Shown: positions 11,971 through 25,985, numbered from the stretch's first letter. The stretch is 64,000 bases of DNA from Auanema rhodensis (GCA_964057225.1 OZ059900.1:26117638-26181637); one strand, 5' to 3'. Made by a program: numbers and translations. The notes: a model not told the origin generated them from the letters alone.

Positions 11971-12312
11971 ACCTTGTTTACAGCGAAATTTCCAAAAACT
12001 GGTTTTCCAGCATAATAAAATATTTCTCATGGGAAATACTGTGTTTTTGTATTTTTCTAGTGTTCAGCATGTAAAATGCTTCATTTTAGTATGTAACACG
12101 CTGAAATTCGTTGCATTTGACGACTCATATGAACAAAAATCGATTTAATCAATATTAGCCATAAGGGGCGTGCCCTCAGAATATGCTAATTTCCTTAATT
12201 TTCTAACCCCTGTTTTTTTGTCGTGAAAGTGGAACTAGACGTTGTACGAACAATTTTGAGCTAGGTTTCATTGACATTGCATGAGTTTGAACACATGAAA
12301 TCGTAAGTCAAA
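11971..12312 (+). repeat. Reference monomer (m36), close to array consensus
   Basis: This copy carries the majority base at the diagnostic sites, so it serves as a type monomer. Landmarks by index: GAAATTTC palindrome 15-22; CTGG-tttt-CCAG inverted repeat 29-40; imperfect dyad 51-68 (one mismatched pair); AGCAT-gtaaa-ATGCT inverted repeat 96-110; AAATCGATTT palindrome 167-176 containing a ClaI-type ATCGAT site; GC-rich core 191-206 with GGGC-gt-GCCC; T7 tract 243-249. It has ten CpG dinucleotides (index 14, 129, 139, 151, 171, 199, 252, 270, 277, 332), roughly what its base composition predicts. Most subfamily variants fall in index 45-150; index 178-212 hardly varies. No promoter, RNA gene or credible ORF is visible. 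Confidence 0.85.
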
Positions 12313-12996
12313 ACCTTGTTTACAGCGAAATTTCCAAAAACTGGTTTTCCAGCATAATAAAATATTTCTCATGGGAAAAACTGTGTTTTTGTATTTTTCT
12401 AGTGTTCAGCATGTAAAATGCTTCATTTTAGTATGTAACACACTGAAATTTGTTGCATTTGACGACTCATATGAACAAAAATCGATTTAATCAATATTAG
12501 CCATAAGGGGCGTGCCCTCAGAATATGCTAATTTCCTTAATTTTCTAACCCCTGTTTTTTTGTCGTGAAAGTGGAACTAGACGTTGTACGAACAATTTTG
12601 AGCTAGGTTTCATTGACATTGCATGAGTTTGAACACATGAAATCGTAAGTCAAAACCTTGTTTACAGCGAAATTTCCAAAAACTGGTTTTCCAGCATAAT
12701 AAAATATTTCTCATGGGAAATACTGTGTTTTTGTATTTTTCTAGTGTTCAGCATGTAAAATGCTTCATTTTAGTATGTAACACGCTGAAATTCGTTGCAT
12801 TTGACGACTCATATGAACAAAAATTGATTTAATCAATATTAGCCATAAGGGGCGTGCCCTCAGAATATGCTAATTTCCTTAATTTTCTAACCCCTTTTTT
12901 TTTGTCGTGAAAGTGGAACTAGACGATGTACGAACAATTTTGAGCTAGGTTTCATTGACATTGCATGAGTTTGAACACATGAAATCGTAAGTCAAA

Positions 12997-14022
12997 ACCT
13001 TGTTTACAGCGAAATTTCCAAAAACTGGTTTTCCAGCATAATAAAATATTTCTCATGGGAAATACTGTGTTTTTGTTTTTTTCTAGTGTTCAGCATGTAA
13101 AATGCTTCATTTTAGTATGTAACACACTGAAATTTGTTGCATTTGACGACTCATATGAACAAAAATTGATTTAATCAATATTAGTCATAAGGGGCGTGCC
13201 CTCAGAATATGCTAATTTCCTTAATTTTCTAACCCATGTTTTTTTGTCGTGAAAGTGGAACTAGACGATGTACGAACAATTTTGAGCTAGGTTTCATTGA
13301 CATTGCATGAGTTTGAACACATGAAATCGTAAGTCAAAACCTTGTTTACAGCGAAATTTCCAAAAACTGGTTTTCCAGCATAATAAAATATTTCTCATGG
13401 GAAATACTGTGTTTTTGTATTTTTCTAGTGTTCAGCATGTAAAATGCTTCATTTTAGTATGTAACACGCTGAAATTCGTTGCATTTAACGACTCATATGA
13501 ACAAAAATCGATTTAATCAATATTAGCCATAAGGGGCGTGCCCTCAGAATATGCTAATTTCCTTAATTTTCTAACCCCTGTTTTTTTGTCGTGAAAGTGG
13601 AACTAGACGTTCTACGAACAATTTTGAGCTAGGTTTCATTGACATTGCATGAGTTTGAACACATGAAATCGTAAGTCAAAACCTTGTATACAGCGAAATT
13701 TCCAAAAACTGGTTTTCCAGCATAAAAAAATATTTCTCATGGGAAATACTGTGTTTTTGTATTTTTCTAGTGTTCAGCATGTAAAATGCTTCATTTTAGT
13801 ATGTAACACTCTGAAATTCGTTGCATTTGACGACTCATATGAACAAAAATCGATTTAATCAATATTAGCCATAAGGGGCGTGCCCTCAGAATATGCTAAT
13901 TTCCTTAATTTTCTAACCCCTGTTTTTTTGTTGTGAAAGTGGAACTAGACGTTGTACGAACAATTTTGAGCTAGGTTTCATTGACATTGCATGAGTTTGA
14001 ACACATGAAATCGTAAGTCAAA
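12997..14022 (+). repeat. Three-monomer block m39-m41, distant paralogue of m96-m98
   Basis: m39 has acacact, T139, tgattt, T189 (ttagtcat) and A272. m40 has A149 (atttaacg). m41 has cataaaaaaat and T252 (ttgttgtg). The same three rare combinations recur in the same order at 32483-33508, about 19.5 kb away. m39 also carries private changes (T81; aacccatg), and m41 has ccttgtata and aacactct. Confidence 0.7.
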
Positions 14023-16070
14023 ACCTTGTTTACAGCGAAATTTCCAAAAACTGGTTTTCCAGCATAATAAAATATTTCTCATGGGAAATACTGTGTTTTT
14101 GTATTTTTCTAGTGTTCAGCATGTAAAATGCTTCATTTTAGTATGTAACACGCTGAAATTCGTTGCATTTGACGACTCATATGAACAAAAATTGATTTAA
14201 TCAATATTAGCCATAAGGGGCGTGCCCTCAGAATATGCTAATTTCCTTAATTTTCTAACCCCTTTTTTTTGTCGTGAAAGTGGAACTAGACGATGTACGA
14301 ACAATTTTGAGCTAGGTTTCATTGACATTGCATGAGTTTGAACACATGAAATCGTAAGTCAAAACCTTGTTTACAGCGAAATTTCCAAAAACTGGTTTTC
14401 CAGCATAATAAAATATTTCTCATGGGAAATACTGTGTTTTTGTATTTTTCTAGTGTTCAGCATGTAAAATGCTTCATTTTAGTATGTAACACGCTGAAAT
14501 TCGTTGCATTTGACGACTCATATGAACAAAAATCGATTTAATCAATATTAGCCATAAGGGGCGTGCCCTCAGAATATGCTAATTTCCTAAATTTTCTAAC
14601 CCCTGTTTTTTTGTCGTGAAAGTGGAACTAGACGTTGTACGAACAATTTTGAGCTAGGTTTCATTGACATTGCATGATTTGAACACATGAAATCGTAAGT
14701 CAAAACCTTGTTTACAGCGAAATTTCCAAAAACTGGTTTTCCAGCATAATAAAATATTTCTCATGGGAAATACTGTGTTTTTGTATTTTTCTAGTGTTCA
14801 GCATGTAAAATGCTTCATTTTAGTATGTAACACGCTGAAATTCGTTGCATTTGACGACTCATATGAACAAAAATTGATTTAATCAATATTAGCCATAAGG
14901 GGCGTGCCCTCAGAATATGCTAATTTCCTTAATTTTCTAACCCCTTTTTTTTTGTCGTGAAAGTGGAACTAGACGATGTACGAACAATTTTGAGCTAGGT
15001 TTCATTGACATTGCATGAGTTTGAACACATGAAATCGTAAGTCAAAACCTTGTTTACAGCGAAATTTCCAAAAACTGGTTTTCCAGCATAATAAAATATT
15101 TCTCATGGGAAATACTGTGTTTTTGTATTTTTCTAGTGTTCAGCATGTAAAATGCTTCATTTTAGTATGTAACACGCTGAAATTCGTTGCATTTGACGAC
15201 TCATATGAACAAAAATCGATTTAATCAATATTAGCCATAAGGGGCGTGCCCTCAGAATATGCTAATTTCCTTAATTTTCTAACCCCTTTTTTTTGTCGTG
15301 AAAGTGGAACTAGACGATGTACGAACAATTTTGAGCTAGGTTTCATTGACATTGCATGAGTTTGAACACATGAAATCGTAAGTCAAAACCTTGTTTACAG
15401 CGAAATTTCCAAAAACTGGTTTTCCAGCATAATAAAATATTTCTCATGGGAAATACTGTGTTTTTGTATTTTTCTAGTGTTCAGCATGTAAAATGCTTCA
15501 TTTTAGTATGTAACACGCTGAAATTCGTTGCATTTGACGACTCATATGAACAAAAATCGATTTAATCAATATTAGCCATAAGGGGCGTGCCCTCAGAATA
15601 TGCTAATTTCCTAAATTTTCTAACCCCTGTTTTTTTGTCGTGAAAGTGGAACTAGACGTTGTACGAACAATTTTGAGCTAGGTTTCATTGACATTGCATG
15701 ATTTGAACACATGAAATCGTAAGTCAAAACCTTGTTTACAGCGAAATTTCCAAAAACTGGTTTTCCAGCATAATAAAATATTTCTCATGGGAAATACTGT
15801 GTTTTTGTATTTTTCTAGTGTTCAGCATGTAAAATGCTTCATTTTAGTATGTAACACGCTGAAATTCGTTGCATTTGACGACTCATATGAACAAAAATTG
15901 ATTTAATCAATATTAGCCATAAGGGGCGTGCCCTCAGAATATGCTAATTTCCTTAATTTTCTAACCCCTTTTTTTTTGTCGTGAAAGTGGAACTAGACGA
16001 TGTACGAACAATTTTGAGCTAGGTTTCATTGACATTGCATGAGTTTGAACACATGAAATCGTAAGTCAAA
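14023..16070 (+). repeat. Trimeric HOR, 2 x 1024 bp (m42-m44, m45-m47)
   Basis: Units are 14023-15046 and 15047-16070. Position 1 has cccc followed by T8 (one base short) and A272. Position 2 has A226 and the index-315 deletion. Position 3 has tgattt, cccc followed by T9, and A272. m42 has T171 while m45 has C171. The unit loses 2 bp against 3 x 342. The position-3 type recurs alone as m57 (19149) and, with a similar T9, m38 (12655). Confidence 0.85.
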
Positions 16071-17438
16071 ACCTTGTTTACAGCGAAATTTCCAAAAACT
16101 GGTTTTCCAGCATAATAAAATATTTCTCATGGGAAATACTGTGTTTTTGTATTTTTCTAGTGTTCAGCATGTAAAATGCTTCATTTTAGTATGTAACACG
16201 CTGAAATTCGTTGCATTTGACGACTCATATGAACAAAAATCGATTTAATCAATATTAGCCATAAGGGGCGTGCCCTCAGAATATGCTAATTTCCTTAATT
16301 TTCTAACCCCTGTTTTTTTGTCGCGAAAGTGGAACTAGACGTTGTACGAACAATTTTGAGCTAGGTTTCATTGACATTGCATGAGTTTGAACACATGAAA
16401 TCGTAAGTCAAAACCTTGTTTACAGCGAAATTTCCAAAAACTGGTTTTCCAGCATAATAAAATATTTCTCATGGGAAATACTGTGTTTTTGTATTTTTCT
16501 AGTGTTCAGCATGTAAGATGCTTTATTTTAGTATGTAACACGCTGAAATTCGTTGCATTTCACGACTCATATGAACAAAAATCGATTTAATCAATATTAG
16601 CCATAAGGGGCGTGCCCTCAGAATATGCTAATTTCCTTAATTTTCTAACCCCTGTTTTTTTGTCGTGAAAGTGGAACTAGACGTTGTACGAACAATTTTG
16701 AGCTAGGTTTCATTGACATTGCATCAGTTTGAACACATGAAATCGTAAGTCAAAACCTTGTTTACAGCGAAATTTCCAAAAACTGGTTTTCCAGCATAAT
16801 AAAATATTTCTCATGGGAAATACTGTGTTTTTGTATTTTTCTAGTGTTCAGCATGTAAAATGCTTCATTTTAGTATGTAACACGCTGAAATTCGTTGCAT
16901 TTGACGACTCATATGAAGAAAAATCGATTTAATCAATATTAGCCATAAGGGGCGTGCCCTCAGAATATGCTAATTTCCTTAATTTTCTAACCCCTGTTTT
17001 TTTGTCGTGAAAGTGGAACTAGACGTTCTACGAACAATTTTGAGCTAGGTTTCATTGACATTGCATGAGTTTGAACACATGAAATCGTAAGTCAAAACCT
17101 TGTTTACAGCGAAATTTCCAAAAACTGGTTTTCCAGCATAATAAAATATTTCTCATGGGAAAAACTGTGTTTTTGTATTTTTCTAGTGTTCAGCATGTAA
17201 AATGCTTCATTTTAGTATGTAACACACTGAAATTTGTTGCATTTGACGACTCATATGAACAAAAATCGATTTAATCAATATTAGCCATAAGGGGCGTGCC
17301 CTCAGAATATGCTAATTTCCTTAATTTTCTAACCCCTGTTTTTTTGTCGTGAAAGTGGAACTAGACGTTGTACGAACAATTTTGAGCTAGGTTTCATTGA
17401 CATTGCATCAGTTTGAACACATGAAATCGTAAGTCAAA
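16071..17438 (+). repeat. Four-monomer block m48-m51, shared with tract III/IV
   Basis: m48 has tcgcgaaag. m49 has gtaagatgcttta, C149 (atttcacg) and C313 (gcatcag). m50 has C274 (gttcta) and a private gaagaaaa. m51 is D-type with C313. The same ordered markers recur at m122-m124 (41374-42399) and at m137-m140 (46505-47872), although m122 and m137 have a B-like front. This is segmental exchange across 25-30 kb of the array. Confidence 0.7.
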
Positions 17439-19490
17439 ACCTTGTTTACAGCGAAATTTCCAAAAACTGGTTTTCCAGCATAATAAAATATTTCTCATGG
17501 GAAATACTGTGTTTTTATATTTTTCTAGTGTTCAGCATGTGAAATGCTTAATTTTAGTATGTAACACGCTGAAATTCGTTGCATTTGACGACTCATATGA
17601 ACAAAAATCGATTTAATCAATATTAGCCATAAGGGGCGTGCCCTCAGAATATGCTAATTTCCTTAATTTTCTAACCCCTGTTTTTTTGTCGTGAAAGTGG
17701 AACTAGACGTTGTACGAACAATTTTGAGCTAGGTTTCATTGACATTGCATGAGTTTGAACACATGAAATCGTAAGTCAAAACCTTGTTTACAGCGAAATT
17801 TCCAAAAACTGGTTTTCCAGCATAATAAAATATTTCTCATGGGAAATACTGTGTTTTTGTGTTTTTCTAGTGTTCAGCATGTAAAATGCTTCATTTTAGT
17901 ATGTAACACGCTGAAATTCGTTGCATTTGACGACTCATATGAACAAAAATCGATTTAATCAATATTAGCCATAAGGGGCGTGCCCTCAGAATATGCTAAT
18001 TTCCTTAATTTTCTAACCCCTGTTTTTTTGTCGTGAAAGTGGAACTAGACGTTCTACGAACAATTTTGAGCTAGGTTTCATTGACATTGCATGAGTTTGA
18101 ACACATGAAATCGTAAGTCAAAACCTTGTTTACAGCGAAATTTCCAAAAACTGGTTTTCCAGCATAATAAAATATTTCTCATGGGAAAAACTGTGTTTTT
18201 GTATTTTTCTAGTGTTCAGCATGTGAAATGCTTCATTTTAGTATGTAACACACTGAAATTTGTTGCATTTAACGACTCATATGAACAAAAATCGATTTAA
18301 TCAATATTAGCCATAAGGGGCGTGCCCTCAGAATATGCTAATTTCCTTAATTTTCTAACCCCTGTTTTTTTGTCGTGAAAGTGGAACTAGACGTTGTACG
18401 AACAATTTTGAGCTAGGTTTCATTGACATTGCATGAGTTTGAACACATGAAATCGTAAGTCAAAACCTTGTTTACAGCGAAATTTCCAAAAACTGGTTTT
18501 CCAGCATAATAAAATATTTCTCATGGGAAATACTGTGTTTTTGTATTTTTCTAGTGTTCAGCATGTAAAATGCTTCATTTTAGTATGTAACACGCTGAAA
18601 TTCGTTGCATTTAACGACTCATATGAACAAAAATCGATTTAATCAATATTAGCCATAAGGGGCGTGCCCTCAGAATATGCTAATTTCCTTAATTTTCTAA
18701 CCCCTGTTTTTTTGTCGTGAAAGTGGAACTAGACGATGTACGAACAATTTTGAGCTAGGTTTCATTGACATTGCATGAGTTTGAACACATGAAATCGTAA
18801 GTCAAAACCTTGTTTACAGCGAAATTTCCAAAAACTGGTTTTCCAGCATAATAAAATATTTCTCATGGGAAATACTGTGTTTTTGTATTTTTCTAGTGTT
18901 CAGCATGTAAAATGCTTCATTTTAGTATGTAACACGCTGAAATTCGTTGCATTGAACGACTCATATGAACAAAAATCGATTTAATCAATATTAGCCATAA
19001 GGGGCGTGCCCTCAGAATATGCTAATTTCCTTAATTTTCTAACCCCTGTTTTTTTGTCGTGAAAGTGGAACTAGACGATGTACGAACAATTTTGAGCTAG
19101 GTTTCATTGACATTGCATGAGTTTGAACACATGAAATCGTAAGTCAAAACCTTGTTTACAGCGAAATTTCCAAAAACTGGTTTTCCAGCATAATAAAATA
19201 TTTCTCATGGGAAATACTGTGTTTTTGTATTTTTCTAGTGTTCAGCATGTAAAATGCTTCATTTTAGTATGTAACACGCTGAAATTCGTTGCATTTGACG
19301 ACTCATATGAACAAAAATTGATTTAATCAATATTAGCCATAAGGGGCGTGCCCTCAGAATATGCTAATTTCCTTAATTTTCTAACCCCTTTTTTTTTGTC
19401 GTGAAAGTGGAACTAGACGATGTACGAACAATTTTGAGCTAGGTTTCATTGACATTGCATGAGTTTGAACACATGAAATCGTAAGTCAAA

Positions 19491-22400
19491 ACCTTGTTTA
19501 CAGCGAAATTTCCAAAAACTGGTTTTCCAGCATAATAAAATATTTCTCATGGGAAATACTGTGTTTTTGTATTTTTCTAGTGTTCAGCATGTAAAATGCT
19601 TCATTTTAGTATGTAACACGCTGAAATTCGTTGCATTTGACGACTCATATGAACAAAAATCGATTTAATCAATATTAGCCATAAGGGGCGTGCCCTCAGA
19701 ATATGCTAATTTCCTTAATTTTTTAACCCCTGTTTTTTTGTCGTGAAAGTGGAACTAGACGTTGTACGAACAATTTTGAGCTAGGTTTCATTGACATTGC
19801 ATGAGTTTGAACACATGAAATCGTAAGTCAAAACCTTGTTTACAGCGAAATTTCCAAAAACTGGTTTTCCAGCATAATAAAATATTTCTCATGGGAAATA
19901 CTGTGTTTTTGTATTTTTCTAGTGTTCAGCATGTAAAATGCTTCATTTTAGTATGTAACACGCTGAAATTCGTTGCATTTGACGACTCATATGAATAAAA
20001 ATCGATTTAATCAATATTAGCCATAAGGGGCGTGCCCTCAGAATATGCTAATTTCCTAAATTTTCTAACCCCTGTTTTTTTGTCGTGAAAGTGGAACTAG
20101 ACGTTGTACGAACAATTTTGAGCTAGGTTTCATTGACATTGCATGATTTGAACACATGAAATCGTAAGTCAAAACCTTGTTTACAGCGAAATTTCCAAAA
20201 ACTGGTTTTCCAGCATAATAAAATATTTCTCATGGGAAATACTGTGTTTTTGTATTTTTCTAGTGTTCAGAATGTAGAATGCTTCATTTTAGTATGTAAC
20301 ACGCTGAAATTCGTTGCATTTGACGACTCATATGAACAAAAATCGATTTAATCAATATTAGCCATAAGGGGCGTGCCCTCAGAATATGCTAATTTCCTTA
20401 ATTTTCTAACCCCTGTTTTTTTGTCGTGAAAGTGGAACTAGACGTTGTACGAACAATTTTGAGCTAGGTTTCATTGACATTGCATGAGTTTGAACACATG
20501 AAATCGTAAGTCAAAACCTTGTTTACAGCGAAATTATCAAAAACTGGTTTTCCAGCATAATAAAATATTTCTCATGGGAAATACTGTGTTTTTGTATTTT
20601 TCTAGTGTTCAGCATGTAAAATGCTTCATTTTAGTATGTAACACGCTGAAATTCGTTGCATTTAACGACTCATATGAACAAAAATCGATTTAATCAATAT
20701 TAGCCATAAGGGGCGTGCCCTCAGAATATGCTAATTTCCTTAATTTCCTAACCCCTGTTTTTTTGTCGTGAAAGTGGAACTAGACGATGTACGAACAATT
20801 TTGAGCTAGGTTTCATTGACATTGCATGAGTTTGAACACATGAAATCGTAAGTCAAAACCTTGTTTACAGCGAAATTTCCAAAAACTGGTTTTCCAGCAT
20901 AATAAAATATTTCTCATGGGAAATACTGTGTTTTTATATTTTTCTAGTGTTCAGCATGTGAAATGCTTAATTTTAGTATGTAACACGCTGAAATTCGTTG
21001 CATTTGACGACTCATATGAACAAAAATCGATTTAATCAATATTAGCCATAAGGGGCGTGCCCTCAGAATATGCTAATTTCCTTAATTTTCTAACCCCTGT
21101 TTTTTTGTCGTGAAAGTGGAACTAGACGATGTACGAACAATTTTGAGCTAGGTTTCATTGACATTGCATGAGTTTGAACACATGAAATCGTAAGTCAAAA
21201 CCTTGTTTACAGCGAAATTTCCAAAAACTGGTTTTCCAGCATAATAAAATATTTCTCATGGGAAATACTGTGTTTTTGTATTTTTCTAGTGTTCAGCATG
21301 TAAAATGCTTCATTTTAGTATGTAACACGCTGAAATTCGTTGCATTGAACGACTCATATGAACAAAAATCGATTTAATCAATATTAGCCATAAGGGGCGT
21401 GCCCTCAGAATATGCTAATTTCCTTAATTTTCTAACCCCTGTTTTTTTGTCGTGAAAGTGGAACTAGACGATGTACGAACAATTTTGAGCTAGGTTTCAT
21501 TGACATTGCATGAGTTTGAACACATGAAATCGTAAGTCAAAACCTTGTTTACAGCGAAATTTCCAAAAACTGGTTTTCCAGCATAATAAAATATTTCTCA
21601 TGGGAAATACTGTGTTTTTGTATTTTTCTAGTGTTCAGCATGTAAAATGCTTCATTTTAGTATGTAACACGCTGAAATTCGTTGCATTTGACGACTCATA
21701 TGAACAAAAATCGATTTAATCAATATTAGCCATAAGGGGCGTGCCCTCAGAATATGCTAATTTCCTTAATTTTTTAACCCCTGTTTTTTTGTCGTGAAAG
21801 TGGAACTAGACGTTGTACGAACAATTTTGAGCTAGGTTTCATTGACATTGCATGAGTTTGAACACATGAAATCGTAAGTCAAAACCTTGTTTACAGCGAA
21901 ATTTCCAAAAACTGGTTTTCCAGCATAATAAAATATTTCTCATGGGAAATACTGTGTTTTTGTATTTTTCTAGTGTTCAGCATGTAAAATGCTTCATTTT
22001 AGTATGTAACACGCTGAAATTCGTTGCATTTGACGACTCATATGAATAAAAATCGATTTAATCAATATTAGCCATAAGGGGCGTGCCCTCAGAATATGCT
22101 AATTTCCTAAATTTTCTAACCCCTGTTTTTTTGTCGTGAAAGTGGAACTAGACGTTGTACGAACAATTTTGAGCTAGGTTTCATTGACATTGCATGATTT
22201 GAACACATGAAATCGTAAGTCAAAACCTTGTTTACAGCGAAATTTCCAAAAACTGGTTTTCCAGCATAATAAAATATTTCTCATGGGAAATACTGTGTTT
22301 TTGTATTTTTCTAGTGTTCAGAATGTAGAATGCTTCATTTTAGTATGTAACACGCTGAAATTCGTTGCATTTGACGACTCATATGAACAAAAATCGATTT

Positions 22401-25400
22401 AATCAATATTAGCCATAAGGGGCGTGCCCTCAGAATATGCTAATTTCCTTAATTTTCTAACCCCTGTTTTTTTGTCGTGAAAGTGGAACTAGACGTTGTA
22501 CGAACAATTTTGAGCTAGGTTTCATTGACATTGCATGAGTTTGAACACATGAAATCGTAAGTCAAAACCTTGTTTACAGCGAAATTATCAAAAACTGGTT
22601 TTCCAGCATAATAAAATATTTCTCATGGGAAATACTGTGTTTTTGTATTTTTCTAGTGTTCAGCATGTAAAATGCTTCATTTTAGTATGTAACACGCTGA
22701 AATTCGTTGCATTTAACGACTCATATGAACAAAAATCGATTTAATCAATATTAGCCATAAGGGGCGTGCCCTCAGAATATGCTAATTTCCTTAATTTCCT
22801 AACCCCTGTTTTTTTGTCGTGAAAGTGGAACTAGACGATGTACGAACAATTTTGAGCTAGGTTTCATTGACATTGCATGAGTTTGAACACATGAAATCGT
22901 AAGTCAAAACCTTGTTTACAGCGAAATTTCCAAAAACTGGTTTTCCAGCATAATAAAATATTTCTCATGGGAAATACTGTGTTTTTATATTTTTCTAGTG
23001 TTCAGCATGTGAAATGCTTAATTTTAGTATGTAACACGCTGAAATTCGTTGCATTTGACGACTCATATGAACAAAAATCGATTTAATCAATATTAGCCAT
23101 AAGGGGCGTGCCCTCAGAATATGCTAATTTCCTTAATTTTCTAACCCCTGTTTTTTTGTCGTGAAAGTGGAACTAGACGTTGTACGAACAATTTTGAGCT
23201 AGGTTTCATTGACATTGCATGAGTTTGAACACATGAAATCGTAAGTCAAAACCTTGTTTACAGCGAAATTTCCAAAAACTGGTTTTCCAGCATAATAAAA
23301 TATTTCTCATGGGAAAAACTGTGTTTTTGTATTTTTCTAGTGTTCAGCATGTAAAATGCTTCATTTTAGTATGTAACACACTGAAATTTGTTGCATTTAA
23401 CGACTCATATGAACAAAAATCGATTTAATCAATATTAGCCATAAGGGGCGTGCCCTCAGAATATGCTAATTTCCTTAATTTTCTAACCCCTGTTTTTTTG
23501 TCGTGAAAGTGGAACTAGACGTTGTACGAACAATTTTGAGCTAGGTTTCATTGACATTGCATGAGTTTGAACACATGAAATCGTAAGTCAAAACCTTGTT
23601 TTCAGCGAAATTTCCAAAAACTGGTTTTCCAGCATAATAAAATATTTCTCATGGGAAATACTGTGTTTTTGTATTTTTCTAGTGTTCAGCATGTAAAATG
23701 CTTCATTTTAGTATGTAACACGCTGAAATTCGTTGCATTTGACGACTCATATGAACAAAAATCGATTTAATCAATATTAGCCATAAGGGGCGTGCCCTCA
23801 GAATATGCTAATTTCCTTAATTTTTTAACCCCTGTTTTTTTGTCGTGAAAGTGGAACTAGACGTTGTACGAACAATTTTGAGCTAGGTTTCATTGACATT
23901 GCATGAGTTTGAACACATGAAATCGTAAGTCAAAACCTTGTTTACAGCGAAATTTCCAAAAACTGGTTTTCCAGCATAATAAAATATTTCTCATGGGAAA
24001 TACTGTGTTTTTGTATTTTTCTAGTGTTCAGCATGTAAAATGCTTCATTTTAGTATGTAACACGCTGAAATTCGTTGCATTTGACGACTCATATGAACAA
24101 AAATCGATTTAATCAATATTAGCCATAAGGGGCGTGCCCTCAGAATATGCTAATTTCCTAAATTTTCTAACCCCTGTTTTTTTGTCGTGAAAGTGGAACT
24201 AGACGTTGTACGAACAATTTTGAGCTAGGTTTCATTGACATTGCATGATTTGAACACATGAAATCGTAAGTCAAAACCTTGTTTACAGCGAAATTTCCAA
24301 AAACTGGTTTTCCAGCATAATAAAATATTTCTCATGGGAAATACTGTGTTTTTGTATTTTTCTAGTGTTCAGAATGTAGAATGCTTCATTTTAGTATGTA
24401 ACACGCTGAAATTCGTTGCATTTGACGACTCATATGAACAAAAATCGATTTAATCAATATTAGCCATAAGGGGCGTGCCCTCAGAATATGCTAATTTCCT
24501 TAATTTTCTAACCCCTGTTTTTTTGTCGTGAAAGTGGAACTAGACGTTGTACGAACAATTTTGAGCTAGGTTTCATTGACATTGCATGAGTTTGAACACA
24601 TGAAATCGTAAGTCAAAACCTTGTTTACAGCGAAATTATCAAAAACTGGTTTTCCAGCATAATAAAATATTTCTCATGGGAAATACTGTGTTTTTGTATT
24701 TTTCTAGTGTTCAGCATGTAAAATGCTTCATTTTAGTATGTAACACGCTGAAATTCGTTGCATTTAACGACTCATATGAACAAAAATCGATTTAATCAAT
24801 ATTAGCCATAAGGGGCGTGCCCTCAGAATATGCTAATTTCCTTAATTTTCTAACCCCTGTTTTTTTGTCGTGAAAGTGGAACTAGACGATGTACGAACAA
24901 TTTTGAGCTAGGTTTCATTGACATTGCATGAGTTTGAACACATGAAATCGTAAGTCAAAACCTTGTTTACAGCGAAATTTCCAAAAACTGGTTTTCCAGC
25001 ATAATAAAATATTTCTCATGGGAAATACTGTGTTTTTATATTTTTCTAGTGTTCAGCATGTGAAATGCTTAATTTTAGTATGTAACACGCTGAAATTCGT
25101 TGCATTTGACGACTCATATGAACAAAAATCGATTTAATCAATATTAGCCATAAGGGGCGTGCCCTCAGAATATGCTAATTTCCTTAATTTTCTAACCCCT
25201 GTTTTTTTGTCGTGAAAGTGGAACTAGACGTTGTACGAACAATTTTGAGCTAGGTTTCATTGACATTGCATGAGTTTGAACACATGAAATCGTAAGTCAA
25301 AACCTTGTTTACAGCGAAATTTCCAAAAACTGGTTTTCCAGCATAATAAAATATTTCTCATGGGAAATACTGTGTTTTTGTATTTTTCTAGTGTTCAGCA

Positions 25401-25643
25401 TGTAAAATGCTTCATTTTAGTATGTAACACGCTGAAATTCGTTGCATTTGACGACTCATATGAACAAAAATCGATTTAATCAATATTAGCCATAAGGGGC
25501 GTGCCCTCAGAATATGCTAATTTCCTTAATTTTCTAACCCCTGTTTTTTTGTCGTGAAAGTGGAACTAGACGTTCTACGAACAATTTTGAGCTAGGTTTC
25601 ATTGACATTGCATGAGTTTGAACACATGAAATCGTAAGTCAAA
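19491..25643 (+). repeat. Hexameric HOR, three units of 2051 bp (m58-m75)
   Basis: Units are 19491-21541, 21542-23592 and 23593-25643. Ordered members: 1, aattttttaacc; 2, A226 with the index-315 deletion (gaataaaa in units 1 and 2); 3, E-type gaatgtagaatgc; 4, aaattatcaaaa with A149 and A272; 5, H-type tatat with gtgaaatgcttaa; 6, variable. The rare aaattatc marker falls at 20531, 22582 and 24633, exactly 2051 bp apart. Slot 6 is an attgaacg monomer in unit 1, a D-type in unit 2 and a C274 (gttcta) monomer in unit 3; all three types also occur in m53-m56 just upstream. Units 1 and 2 are the closest pair; unit 3 lacks gaata and aatttccta. Confidence 0.9.
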
Positions 25644-25985
25644 ACCTTGTTTACAGCGAAATTTCCAAAAACTGGTTTTCCAGCATAATAAAATATTTCT
25701 CATGGGAAAAACTGTGTTTTTGTATTTTTCTAGTGTTCAGCATGTAAAATGCTTCATTTTAGTATGTAACACACTGAAATTTGTTGCATTTAACGACTCA
25801 TATGAACAAAAATCGATTTAATCAATATTAGCCATAAGGGGCGTGCCCTCAGAATATGCTAATTTCCTTAATTTTCTAACCCCTGTTTTTTTGTCGTGAA
25901 AGTGGAACTAGACGTTGTACGAACAATTTTGAGCTAGGTTTCATTGACATTGCATGAGTTTGAACACATGAAATCGTAAGTCAAA

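Noticed and set aside
12109-12125. CENP-B-box-like sequence (attcgttgcatttgacg)
   Set aside because: It matches the TTCG half and the central A, but only one of the four bases in the CGGG half. In many monomers TTCG is mutated (atttg or attcc). The match is too weak to call.
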